From JAKJEP01 sp964580995 (lineage in GTDB: Bacteria; Planctomycetota; Phycisphaerae; Sedimentisphaerales; SM23-30), in assembly GCA_964580995.1 (NCBI GenBank), contig CAZOMV010000011.1, positions 9,055-73,054 of the forward strand: DNA of 64,000 bases, in the 5' to 3' direction. The notes under the pieces were generated by a model. It made no database searches, was not told the origin of the DNA, and worked only from the letters and a program-made list of their open reading frames with translations. A program made the translations under genes and the position numbers. Shown in pieces: positions 26,696 to 35,215 of this stretch (the stretch's first letter is position 1; each line of letters starts with the position of its first letter).

Positions 26696-26968
26696 CTAAT
26701 GCTGCTGGAGATACTCTTCAATATGGCGGGCCTTTTTCACAATAAAAGAGGCGTGACGCTGGGAGGAATCCAGAAACCGGCTCAGGGCCTTCATGGTCAG
26801 CTCAAATTCATTCATGAATTTCCGCTGTTCCTGGTCCTGCCAGGTCTTCTCCAGATTATGCAGCCGCATATTCAGTCCACCTACCAGGGATTCCAGTTCC
26901 GTATTGAACCGGTTCAAATCCTGCGCAAAACGCCTCAACTCCGCCGGATCCACATGGGCCTTGGCCAT
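26696..26968 (-). CDS. WXG100-family-like protein, first gene of T7SS-like operon, 90 aa
   Basis: A 90-residue helical hairpin: helix 1 DPAELRRFAQDLNRF...LRLHNLEK, turn TWQDQEQRKF with Trp43-x-Asp45 and Phe51, helix 2 ELTMKALSRFLDSSQRH...IEEYL. The start with VDP-x-x-LRRFA, overall length and central Trp match ESAT-6/WXG100 proteins, which are dimeric substrates or partners of the EssC/EccC ATPase; the canonical W-x-G is W-x-D here. The ATG at 26968 has a perfect GGAGG five bases upstream; an in-frame GTG at 26974 would lie inside that site. A strong promoter lies about 75 bases upstream. High coding confidence, family assignment fairly good. Confidence 0.8.
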   Translation of the reverse strand: MAKAHVDPAELRRFAQDLNRFNTELESLVGGLNMRLHNLEKTWQDQEQRKFMNEFELTMKALSRFLDSSQRHASFIVKKARHIEEYLQQH

Positions 26969-27046
26969 CGTCACCTCCGCTTCTTAGATATATTACCGTA
27001 TATGTAAATAAATCCGTCACAATTCTATAACAACTATGACGGTTTG

Positions 27047-27075
27047 ATTATACCAATTTTTTGACTTGGTGCCAA
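27047..27075 (-). promoter_or_regulatory. Strong sigma-70 promoter of the T7SS-like operon
   Basis: Minus strand TTGGCA (27075-27070), exactly 17 bases, TATAAT (27052-27047); 5/6 and 6/6 matches. Transcription would start near 27040, giving a leader of about 70 bases before the WXG100-like gene. The -35 and spacer are almost identical to the promoter at 31391-31419 in front of the 1405-residue hydrolase gene. Confidence 0.65.
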
Positions 27076-27142
27076 TAAAATTCCCCCGCTGGCCTTGCTA
27101 AGCGAAAAGAGGACGCAATCGTAGCTGTGGCCTGTGGAGGAG

Positions 27143-30100
27143 TTATTCTTCCATGATCTGAATATCGTCAAGGGCCAGATTTTCTATACGGGTCTCATTC
27201 CGGATGATCAGATTCATATTTTCCGAAAAGCTGGAAAATTCCATCTCCAGCTTCTGCCAGTCTGCCGACGGCTTCCAGGCAGGCAGATACTGAAATCCCT
27301 GATTACCCCACAGATCGGAGCAGATACCGATCCCGGTGGTATCGCTGCCTTTGACCCAAACCGTCAGCCGGTATTTTTTACCGGTCTCCAGGCGGGTGAT
27401 CTTCCGGACCAGACTGATATAATGCATGTCCTTCTGCCCCGTCCGGTTCTCCAATACCAGCCCCTGGGACCGGTTCCGGCCTGTTCCCCAGCTCACCACG
27501 GAATTCCCATCGGGCATCATATGCACCACCCGCTGCCAGAGACAGGGAACGGCTTGATCGGGGTACTCCTCAAAATCTTCCCGAAATATAATGTTCTTAA
27601 CATCGTTCTCAGTTCTTTCTGACATTTGATTTTGGCTTTCAACTGCGACAAAACGCAGATACCCGAACAGATTCGGATTCTTCTCATGCACGATCCCGCG
27701 GCCGTAGCGGAACATATAGCGACGGCTAGTAATCGCGTCATGGTCATTGAGCAGAATATCGAACCGGCAGTCCGTGCCAACCGCCGGCTGTATGCCGTTC
27801 AGTTCTGTCCAGGGGATGGCACATTCGTAAATCGTCCGGCCCTGCAACAGTTTCACCGTCAGTTTCGCGTCGGTCAGCAGGCCGGTTCCGAATTGGAACA
27901 CCTGCGGCCCTTTGGGAGTCAAGGCCAGGCAAAATTCCGCCATCTTGCCTTTATCCTCCATCGCGAAACCCAGTTGAACGCTGTCCTGGTTCCAGGCCGA
28001 TTCCCCTTCCAGAATCTGCTGAAAGGTCTGGTCATTGACCAGAATAGCCAGGTACAGGTTATCTGCATCCCAGAGGGAATAAACGGTGGCGGAAAGATCG
28101 CTCGGACTCCACTGGGTGCCGAACGAACCGTCCGTGTAAGCTTCCTGGCTCATATGCAAGGGGGCGGCCGCTTTCCATTCGGCCAAATCGCCGTCCAGCA
28201 CCGCAGGGGCATCGGTTTTCTCCACGCAATCAAAATCAATCACCAGCGGCATCAGCACCGATTGGCCGTCTTCAGTGAGAAAATGGGCGTGCAGATTCCA
28301 TTCATTATAAGCCGGTATCGCCGTATCTTTGGGCAACCGCAGGGACAGGATGCGTTTGGCCTTCGGCTGGACGTCCTTAACCTTCACGGTCGCCAGCGCC
28401 GGCCAGTCCGCCGCCGGGATGATCCGCAAAATGCCGCTGACCGGTTTGCCGGTTCGGTTTTCCAGTTCCACCTCCAGCGGCCCGGCGGGAAGCAGCGTTT
28501 TCTGAACCAGGGCGGTGATTCGAATGGCGGGTATGATTGCAAAATCGTTATACGGAACACGTACATCGGGTTTCCCATCCGCCTTCAGCACGGCATAGAT
28601 TTTGTCAGCTTTTTGCACGCCGGGCGTTACGGTGAACAGACCGTCCGGATTCTCACCCGGCTCGATCCGGCCTTTCCAGTCGGCCGGTTCGCATTTCCAG
28701 TCGGCCGGCAATTCCAGCGAAACTTCCGCTTCATAAGCATGGGAGGAATAGGAATTTAGCCGCATATACACCGGCGTCGGCCGGTCCGGCATGAACTGGA
28801 AATGCTCTCCATAGACACCCGCCTCATTCACCGAGGCATACAGATAAGGCCAGATGGGGAAAAACATCCGTTCCCCTTTTTCGGCGAACCGGGCGCAAAC
28901 CGTATCGAACACCCCATCCAGACTCCCCAGCCACCCGGCAAAATTCGTCTCACCCGTTTCGGCGAGCATGGCTGCTTCGTCGTGTAGCCGGTCCCATTGA
29001 TTCAGCAGCCAGCGAAGCGAGTTCAGATCGAGGTCGTCCGCCACGGCTTTACGCAAGACTTCCACCCATTTCTCCCGGCTGCGAAGACCTGCCTCGGCAT
29101 CATATTGAGGTTTCTTATCCATCAGGGATGCCATGCGGGCCGCCAGAATCGTCTGCCGAACCATCTGGGCTATCACCGCCTGTTCGGGCATGGAAATCGG
29201 ATTCGACTGCGGCTGCCAGGTGGTAAGTGCCTGCACCAGTTCCGCATAGGAAGGGCCATCCGAGGCCGCCAGCTTTTTCCAGACTTCCCCATCCTTCAGC
29301 GGCGATTTTTCCAGCAGCTTGCGCAGCCGCTGCTGACCCTGGACCATCTGATTTTGCCAGGCATGATGGGTGATCTTTCGGGAGCCGTTTTTATAATAGT
29401 AGGGACCTTCCTCCAGATCGGATTTGTGAGGGATGACGTTGCCATATAGGTCTAGCATGATGGTCTTGTCGCCGGTGTTTTTTAAATTCAATGTCCCTTT
29501 ATCGGCGGGCGACCAGGCCATGACTAGCGGCACGCCTGCTTTTTCGAATACCAGCGCCCAGACCGAATCGTCCCGCTGCAGCCAGCCGGCAAACTGATGC
29601 CCCTGCGTCAGCACGCAAAAGGCATTCACCGAGGCCGCCGCCGGCAGGGCATGGGCGTTATCATAAATCCCGAAATGGCCGTCCCAGGCATACAGACCGG
29701 CCCGGAGGACATCCGTAGCGGCGGCGATGGCAAAATGACGCGGCAGCCAGCGGGCGATCTTGTCTAGGCCTACATAGTGATCGTACCCGAATTCCGTGGT
29801 ATAATGAAATTTCATCCCGCCCTCTTCGTCGATGATACGGTTTATGGTTTCATTCTGGGAGAGCAGGCCGAACTGGTCCGGCGGGGCACTCCAGGTATAA
29901 GGATGGGTCACCAGCGAATCCAGCCGGTGCAGCAGTCCTCGATCCGCCTGCATCTGGAACCAGCCGATATCCACCCCCGCCGTGCCGCAGGTCCCGATAC
30001 AGGCCAGCGGATCGGAAGAGCGAATCCCGGCCGCGGCACTTCGGGCCAGCTCGGTATAAATGAACTTTTCTGGCCCGTTGCATTCATTGGCCAATTCATA

Positions 30101-31360
30101 CCAACGGAACTCTCCCTGTAAATCATGGGCTACGGCCTGATTCAACCGCCCATAGGCCGGGGCGAAAGACAGTTGATTGAATTCATAGAAGGGGGGTTTG
30201 ATGTGAAAATGGCTGCCGAACAGGGATTCGTGGCCGTATTCCTTGAAAGCGGCGATATGATTGCGAATGGCGGTAAAGTCATATTGGCCCGGCGCATATT
30301 CATAAACCACCCACATCGAATCCAGCCGAATCCAGGCGCCTCCTGCCTGCTGCCCGCGTTGCGGGGTACATTGCCAGAATACCCCGCCCGGCAAACCCCA
30401 TTTAAAGCTGTAATTCTGCAACGCCTTCTGATCGCCGGCTACAGTAGCGTCCGCCAGCAGGCGTGTACAGTTCACAGTTTTCGATATAGAGGATAAGATT
30501 CCTTCCTTGTCGCCGATCGTCCAGGCAATCTGAATGAATTGCCCGAATTTGAAATCGGGTGTGAATTTCAGTTCCCGGCTGCCGGTAGTCAGGTCCGAGA
30601 GGTCCAGTTTCTTTTGGAGGAGTTCCACTTCGCTCGCTGAATCCGTTACTTTTACCTCCAGCGATAAACCGTCGATCGGCTTTTGGGAATAATTCTGTAC
30701 CGACAGACAATATTCCGGCAAGTTGGGCCCCGTGGCGAAATCCGTTGCCGATGGCCGCAACTGGCAGTCCACCAGATCCCGCGGCTGGCCGGTGGTCTCA
30801 ATGGTCATCTGGTCGATAACGATATAGGGATCGCTCCCTGCCCCGCCGCCCAGGCGAATGGATAAAATCCTGACTGAACCCTGTCCGGCAATCTCGGCAG
30901 GAATAGTGAATTCCTCCTCGTGCCAGCCTTCGTGCTGCAACACGGCTGTGGAACTATCAACCTTTGGCCCGCTGCCGTTGCCAATCCAGAAGGTCACCGT
31001 GCAGCCCAGATACTCCTTCGGCGTGTAAATCCAGGCCCGGATTTTTTGGGGAGTTCCCACCACCGGGAAATGCAGTTCAAAGCGGATATAGCCCGGATCG
31101 GAGGGTTTGGCCCCTCGTGCATACCAGGATAGCCGCAGGGCATGCCGGCCCTGGTGCACGATTTCACTTTCCCGCCGCGCCCCGCCGCACCACGGATCAT
31201 ACATCGCCTGCGGCACAACCGATTCAAAATCCTGCACCAGATAACTCGTCATGATTTCGTCGGCCCGAATTCGGCTGTCTAGCCGGGGAATGAACACTAA
31301 CAACAACATGATCAACAGTGAAAAATAAAATCTCTTTTGAAATCCTTGAAAAATGGTCAT
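27143..31360 (-). CDS. Large secreted multidomain glycoside hydrolase (GH39/GH-A-like) with CBM9-like and CBM4/9-like domains
   Basis: A 1405-residue exported protein. After the signal (FYFSLLIMLLLVFIPRL) comes a jelly-roll domain (about 40-200) and a beta region. A TIM barrel follows with WYELANECNGPE (acid/base Glu426) and HYTTEFGYD (nucleophile Glu523), the strand 4 and strand 7 glutamates of clan GH-A. The barrel is followed by linker and beta domains, a CBM9/DOMON-like domain (LDGDLAEWKAA, AESAWNQDSVQL), and a C-terminal CBM4/9-type jelly roll (FREDFEEYPDQ, YRLTVWVKGS). Closest family by eye is GH39-like, but this is not certain. The ATG at 31360 has GGAG seven bases upstream; an earlier in-frame GTG at 31384 would lie upstream of that site. 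Substrate unknown. Confidence 0.75.
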   Translation of the reverse strand: MTIFQGFQKRFYFSLLIMLLLVFIPRLDSRIRADEIMTSYLVQDFESVVPQAMYDPWCGGARRESEIVHQGRHALRLSWYARGAKPSDPGYIRFELHFPVVGTPQKIRAWIYTPKEYLGCTVTFWIGNGSGPKVDSSTAVLQHEGWHEEEFTIPAEIAGQGSVRILSIRLGGGAGSDPYIVIDQMTIETTGQPRDLVDCQLRPSATDFATGPNLPEYCLSVQNYSQKPIDGLSLEVKVTDSASEVELLQKKLDLSDLTTGSRELKFTPDFKFGQFIQIAWTIGDKEGILSSISKTVNCTRLLADATVAGDQKALQNYSFKWGLPGGVFWQCTPQRGQQAGGAWIRLDSMWVVYEYAPGQYDFTAIRNHIAAFKEYGHESLFGSHFHIKPPFYEFNQLSFAPAYGRLNQAVAHDLQGEFRWYELANECNGPEKFIYTELARSAAAGIRSSDPLACIGTCGTAGVDIGWFQMQADRGLLHRLDSLVTHPYTWSAPPDQFGLLSQNETINRIIDEEGGMKFHYTTEFGYDHYVGLDKIARWLPRHFAIAAATDVLRAGLYAWDGHFGIYDNAHALPAAASVNAFCVLTQGHQFAGWLQRDDSVWALVFEKAGVPLVMAWSPADKGTLNLKNTGDKTIMLDLYGNVIPHKSDLEEGPYYYKNGSRKITHHAWQNQMVQGQQRLRKLLEKSPLKDGEVWKKLAASDGPSYAELVQALTTWQPQSNPISMPEQAVIAQMVRQTILAARMASLMDKKPQYDAEAGLRSREKWVEVLRKAVADDLDLNSLRWLLNQWDRLHDEAAMLAETGETNFAGWLGSLDGVFDTVCARFAEKGERMFFPIWPYLYASVNEAGVYGEHFQFMPDRPTPVYMRLNSYSSHAYEAEVSLELPADWKCEPADWKGRIEPGENPDGLFTVTPGVQKADKIYAVLKADGKPDVRVPYNDFAIIPAIRITALVQKTLLPAGPLEVELENRTGKPVSGILRIIPAADWPALATVKVKDVQPKAKRILSLRLPKDTAIPAYNEWNLHAHFLTEDGQSVLMPLVIDFDCVEKTDAPAVLDGDLAEWKAAAPLHMSQEAYTDGSFGTQWSPSDLSATVYSLWDADNLYLAILVNDQTFQQILEGESAWNQDSVQLGFAMEDKGKMAEFCLALTPKGPQVFQFGTGLLTDAKLTVKLLQGRTIYECAIPWTELNGIQPAVGTDCRFDILLNDHDAITSRRYMFRYGRGIVHEKNPNLFGYLRFVAVESQNQMSERTENDVKNIIFREDFEEYPDQAVPCLWQRVVHMMPDGNSVVSWGTGRNRSQGLVLENRTGQKDMHYISLVRKITRLETGKKYRLTVWVKGSDTTGIGICSDLWGNQGFQYLPAWKPSADWQKLEMEFSSFSENMNLIIRNETRIENLALDDIQIMEE

Positions 31361-31390
31361 ATGAGTTCTCCAACGTAAATTCACTCCCTG

Positions 31391-31419
31391 GTTTTATCCA
31401 TTTCTTGACTCGATGCCAA
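31391..31419 (-). promoter_or_regulatory. Promoter of the 1405-residue hydrolase gene, near-duplicate of the T7SS-like operon promoter
   Basis: Minus strand TTGGCA (31419-31414), 17 bases, TAAAAC (31396-31391). Upstream and spacer bases match the 27047-27075 promoter: 21 of 23 positions identical at 27061-27083 versus 31405-31427, with further matches toward the -10. The -10 here is weaker (4/6). Confidence 0.55.
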
Positions 31420-31438
31420 TAAAATTCTAAAGTTATAT

Positions 31439-31453
31439 TTATCTTGAAGATAA
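31439..31453. promoter_or_regulatory. Candidate operator palindrome between divergent hydrolase genes
   Basis: TTATCTT-g-AAGATAA, a perfect 7-1-7 palindrome in the 207-base gap between the minus-strand hydrolase and the plus-strand GH2 gene, 20 bases upstream of the minus-strand -35. It could be bound by a regulator of both genes. The rest of the gap shows no other feature. Confidence 0.4.
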
Positions 31454-31567
31454 GATGAGGGTAGCTAAAATAAACCAGAATGACTTTGTTATTTGCAAGA
31501 AAATAGCCTGGCCGAGTGAAAATGTAAAGGGTCTGCTTCGATTTATTTTTTGGAAGGATTTATAAAC

Positions 31568-34500
31568 ATGAAAACAAAAGGATTTCCCATTTATTCCTTA
31601 GCTTTTGCAGCAATTATGATTCCATTTTTCCTGTTCTCACCGGTTAGGGGCGAAACCGAGCCACCGGTTCCCGGAAAAATGATCAGCAGTCAAATCCTCT
31701 GCCTGGATGGTGATGACTGGCTGCTGGCGACCGACCCCAGTAATGTGGGGCGCGCGGAACAATGGTGGCGGCAGCCGCGCGAAGATGCCAAAAAGGTTAA
31801 AGTGCCCGGCGTCATTCAGGATACTTTTCCGGACTTTCGCGGGGTGGTCTGGTACTGGAAGGACCTGGCGGTTCCCCAAAATCTTCACCCCGACGGGCAC
31901 TATCTTATTCGTATCTGGGAAATCGATTATCTGGCGGAGATTTGGGTGAACGGCCAATCGATCGGTTCTCACGCCGGCGCCCAGGAGCCTTTTACGCTGG
32001 ATGCAACGGAGGCGATTCAGCCGGGTCAGGTCAATCAGATTGCCGTCCGGCTGCTGCATCCCACCGATGCTCCGATTGATGACATTGTTTTTGGTCAGGT
32101 GCCGCACGGTTGTGCGACCTTCAGCAAGGTGGGCGGGATCATGGATTCGGTGGAATTAGTAATGACTCCATCCCTTCACATAGAAGACCTCTATGTCCGG
32201 CCGGACTGGAATACTGGAAAAATTCAGATACAGGCCCAGGTGCGAAACTTCAGCCGCGGCGATCGTAAAGTTCAGCTTCAATTTGCCGTATCCCCCGCCC
32301 ACAGCGGCGACACACTGGATATCCAAGGCCGATCTGAATCTCTGCCGGCAGGGCAATCCATTTTGAAAGCTGAATTAACGGTTCCCAATTTCCGGTTGTG
32401 GCAATTGAATGACCCGTATCTGTACCGGGTTACAGCACAACTGACAATCAACGATACCTCTGTTGATGCATTGTCCACCCGCTGCGGATTCCGCGATTTT
32501 CGCTTCGAAAATGGCTTCTTTCGCCTGAACGGCAAACGGATATTTCTGAAAAATTCCCATCACGGGGCTACCGCGCCGGTGTGGGGATTGATTCCTTATG
32601 ATCCGGATCTTTTGCGTCGGGATCTGCTGAATATGAAAACCATGAATTTCAATACCGTCCGGTTTATCGCCCGGATGCCCCAGCGGTATTTGCTGGACCT
32701 AGCCGATGAGATCGGCCTGATGGTCTATGAAGAGTCTTATGCCGCCTGGCAGTTTTGGGATTCCCCCAAGATGCCTCAGTTGTTCGATCAGACGCTTTCC
32801 GCCATGATCCGCCGCGACCGCAATCACCCCAGTGTCGTTATCTGGGGTCTGCTCAATGAAACCGGGGATGGCAATATCTTTCGCCATGCAGCGGCTTCCT
32901 TGCCGCAGATTCGCAGTCAGGATGACAATCGTCTGGTCATTCTGGGCAGCGGGCGGTTCGATTGTCTGGGGAATTTCCTCAACGGCCTGCAGGTATGGAA
33001 ATCCGGGCAGAAAACCGAACCGAATATTATCTTTAATCCCAAGACTTATGCCATCTGCTTTGTTCCGTTGTGGCCGGCGTATTCCCTGTCTTTGCATCCC
33101 GGGGCGGAGGGAGAATACAGCGTGGTTCGTTTCACGGCCCCGGATCAGGGAAAGTACCATGTTCAATCGCGGTTTCGGGGAACCGGCCCCTTCACTACCA
33201 CCGATGTCCATGTACTTCACCATAATCAGCCGGTTTTTGACAATTACATAAATCTTCAGGCCCGTGGGGATGTTTGTCAGTATGAAGATCAACTGGAATT
33301 GCAAAAAGGACAGACTGTGGACTTTGTGGTCGGCTGGGGGGGAGAATATGGATATGGCGGGTGGATGGGCAGCCGCTGGCTGGATAACACCCGGCTGGAG
33401 GTTTCCATTCAGTCCGATCAGGGCGAAGAATTCGCGGCGGCGGAACAATTCTCCGAAAGCAGCAATCCCAGCGGCCCCTGGAGCTATGGTTATATGCCTG
33501 CTGGTCCTGCCCCTCTTGCCTCTGCTTTTACGCCATATGATACCTGTCAAACCGAGAATATGGAATGTATGGGCGGGATCAGTAATCCGGGATCGAACAA
33601 TTGGCAGGATCTGGTTACGGACCAGCATTACTATCCCCGCGTGCCGCATCGGGAACTGGAGATTGCCCGGCTGCGGACGATTGGTGGAAATGACCATAAT
33701 TTGTATTTGGCCGAATACGGCATCGGCAGCGGCGTCAATATCAGCCGGCTTCTCCGCCATTATGAGCGGCTGGGAAAAGAGTATTGTGCTGACGCCGTTA
33801 CCTACCAGAATATGGAGAGAGCGTTTTTGCAGGACTGGCAGCGCTGGAAACTGGATGATACCTTTGCCGGTCCGAATGATTTCTTCCAAAAGTGTCTGGC
33901 ACGAATGGCCGGATTGCGTAAGCTTGGCATCAACGCCCTGCGTTCCAATCCCCTTATCGCCGGTTATAGCCTGACCATGTGTTACGATCCCCTGACCATC
34001 GGCGAAGGAGTTACCACCGCCTTCCGCGAGCCGAAACCCGGTGCTTTTGACGCCGTTTTTGACAGCTTTTATCCGCTGCGCTGGTGCCTGTTCGCTGAGC
34101 CGGTCCATATCTACAGCGGGGATACCGTCACTCTGGAGGCGGTGCTGGCCAATGAGGACCAGTTGTCACCGGACGACTATCCGGTCCGGTTAAAAGTGGT
34201 GGGACCGGATAGTTTGGTGGTTTTTGATCAGAAACTGACCATTACCATCCCTCCTGCGAAAGAGGGAGTTGAGGCTCCTTTTGCCATCCCCGTATTTAAA
34301 AAAGACGTGGCCATTAGCGGCCCGACAGGACCTTATCGGTTCCTGGTTGATTTTGAAAAAGGGGCTGCCGCCGCGGGCGGTGATATTGAGTTTAACGTAA
34401 TGAATCACGCCGATATGCCCTCCGTAAAAACGGAAGTCCTATTGTGGAGCGACGATCCGGAATTGGAAGCCTGGTTGCAGGGTGAGGATATTTCAGTCAA

Positions 34501-35116
34501 ACCATACGATAGCCGAAAAGTTTCCAGCCGCTCAGTGATTCTGGTATCGACCCCACCGGCGGGCGGCAGCACACCGCAGGCCTGGCGGGAACTTGTAGCC
34601 CTCATCGCGCAGGGATCAACGGCTATTTTCCTGGATCCCGGAGTATTTGCCAGGGATAATCACCCCCTGGGGTGGCTGCCTTTGAAGAACAAAGGAGGAG
34701 TAGGTAGAGTAAATGAATATACCTTTCCCCAGGTTTATCCCAAGGATGAATGGGCCAAAAAACATCCCATCTTTGCTGGTTTGCCTGCCGGCGGCTTGAT
34801 GGATTATACCTTTTATCGCGAGATCATCCCGGACAATCGCTATTATGGCCAGGATACCCCCGAAGAAGCCATTGCCGGGGCGTTCCGTACCTCAGCCGGG
34901 TATGGTTCCGAGCTTATGGTATCCGTTTATAAGCTGGGAGCCGGACGTTTTGTTTTAAATACCCTCCGGATCCGCCAAGCTCTGGCTGCGGACCCGGTAG
35001 CCGAACGGCTGCTCCGCAATCTGCTCAACTACGCCGCCCAGAATGCCGATAAACCGGCCGCTCCCTTGCCGAACGATTTCCAGGACCAGTTAAAAGCGAT
35101 GGGGTATTCCGAATAA
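31568..35116 (+). CDS. Secreted GH2 glycoside hydrolase with inserted permuted beta module
   Basis: A 1182-residue exported enzyme. Order: signal peptide (FPIYSLAFAAIMIPFFLF), GH2 sugar-binding domain (VVWYWKDLAVPQ, LAEIWVNGQSIGSH), immunoglobulin-like domain, and a TIM barrel split by an insert. Acid/base Glu431 (WGLLNETGD) lies before the insert and nucleophile Glu716 (LYLAEYGIGSG) after it. The insert, about 505-650, contains RFTAPDQGKYHV, TTDVHVL, TVDFVVGWGG and then NPSGPWSYG. C-terminal beta domains and a ThuA/GATase-like end (LGAGRFVLNTLRI) match the other two GH2 paralogues. The ATG at 31568 has AAGGA nine bases upstream; the in-frame TTG at 31550 overlaps that site. Probably beta-galactosidase or glucuronidase type; substrate unknown. 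Confidence 0.88.
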   Translation: MKTKGFPIYSLAFAAIMIPFFLFSPVRGETEPPVPGKMISSQILCLDGDDWLLATDPSNVGRAEQWWRQPREDAKKVKVPGVIQDTFPDFRGVVWYWKDLAVPQNLHPDGHYLIRIWEIDYLAEIWVNGQSIGSHAGAQEPFTLDATEAIQPGQVNQIAVRLLHPTDAPIDDIVFGQVPHGCATFSKVGGIMDSVELVMTPSLHIEDLYVRPDWNTGKIQIQAQVRNFSRGDRKVQLQFAVSPAHSGDTLDIQGRSESLPAGQSILKAELTVPNFRLWQLNDPYLYRVTAQLTINDTSVDALSTRCGFRDFRFENGFFRLNGKRIFLKNSHHGATAPVWGLIPYDPDLLRRDLLNMKTMNFNTVRFIARMPQRYLLDLADEIGLMVYEESYAAWQFWDSPKMPQLFDQTLSAMIRRDRNHPSVVIWGLLNETGDGNIFRHAAASLPQIRSQDDNRLVILGSGRFDCLGNFLNGLQVWKSGQKTEPNIIFNPKTYAICFVPLWPAYSLSLHPGAEGEYSVVRFTAPDQGKYHVQSRFRGTGPFTTTDVHVLHHNQPVFDNYINLQARGDVCQYEDQLELQKGQTVDFVVGWGGEYGYGGWMGSRWLDNTRLEVSIQSDQGEEFAAAEQFSESSNPSGPWSYGYMPAGPAPLASAFTPYDTCQTENMECMGGISNPGSNNWQDLVTDQHYYPRVPHRELEIARLRTIGGNDHNLYLAEYGIGSGVNISRLLRHYERLGKEYCADAVTYQNMERAFLQDWQRWKLDDTFAGPNDFFQKCLARMAGLRKLGINALRSNPLIAGYSLTMCYDPLTIGEGVTTAFREPKPGAFDAVFDSFYPLRWCLFAEPVHIYSGDTVTLEAVLANEDQLSPDDYPVRLKVVGPDSLVVFDQKLTITIPPAKEGVEAPFAIPVFKKDVAISGPTGPYRFLVDFEKGAAAAGGDIEFNVMNHADMPSVKTEVLLWSDDPELEAWLQGEDISVKPYDSRKVSSRSVILVSTPPAGGSTPQAWRELVALIAQGSTAIFLDPGVFARDNHPLGWLPLKNKGGVGRVNEYTFPQVYPKDEWAKKHPIFAGLPAGGLMDYTFYREIIPDNRYYGQDTPEEAIAGAFRTSAGYGSELMVSVYKLGAGRFVLNTLRIRQALAADPVAERLLRNLLNYAAQNADKPAAPLPNDFQDQLKAMGYSE

Positions 35117-35146
35117 TCGTTTTATCTCCACCCTCTGCGCAGAGAA

Positions 35147-35174
35147 ATGGGGCAGGCTCGAAAACCTGCCCCAT
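35147..35174. terminator. Hairpin between converging genes, likely bidirectional terminator
   Basis: ATGGGGCAGG (35147-35156) and CCTGCCCCAT (35165-35174) form a perfect 10-bp stem with an 8-base loop, between the GH2 stop and the stop of the PEP-CTERM gene. No T-run follows on either side, so termination may not be purely intrinsic. A second palindrome (CTCTGCGCAGAG) lies at 35132-35143. Confidence 0.6.
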
Positions 35175-35215
35175 CATTCGTAAGATCCAAAAGGATACGA
35201 ATCTGTTGCCAAAAA

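Noticed and set aside
27626..28759. 377-codon plus-strand frame opposite the large hydrolase gene
   Set aside because: Shadow frame in the CBM region, no start signal, biased composition.
27061..31427. The 23-base direct repeats flanking the 1405-residue hydrolase gene as ends of a mobile element
   Set aside because: No transposase or terminal inverted repeats; both copies sit at -35/spacer positions of genes, so promoter duplication explains them better.
32699..34108. 469-codon open frame on the minus strand inside the GH2 gene
   Set aside because: No recognisable domain, and it lies wholly within a gene with strong family motifs.
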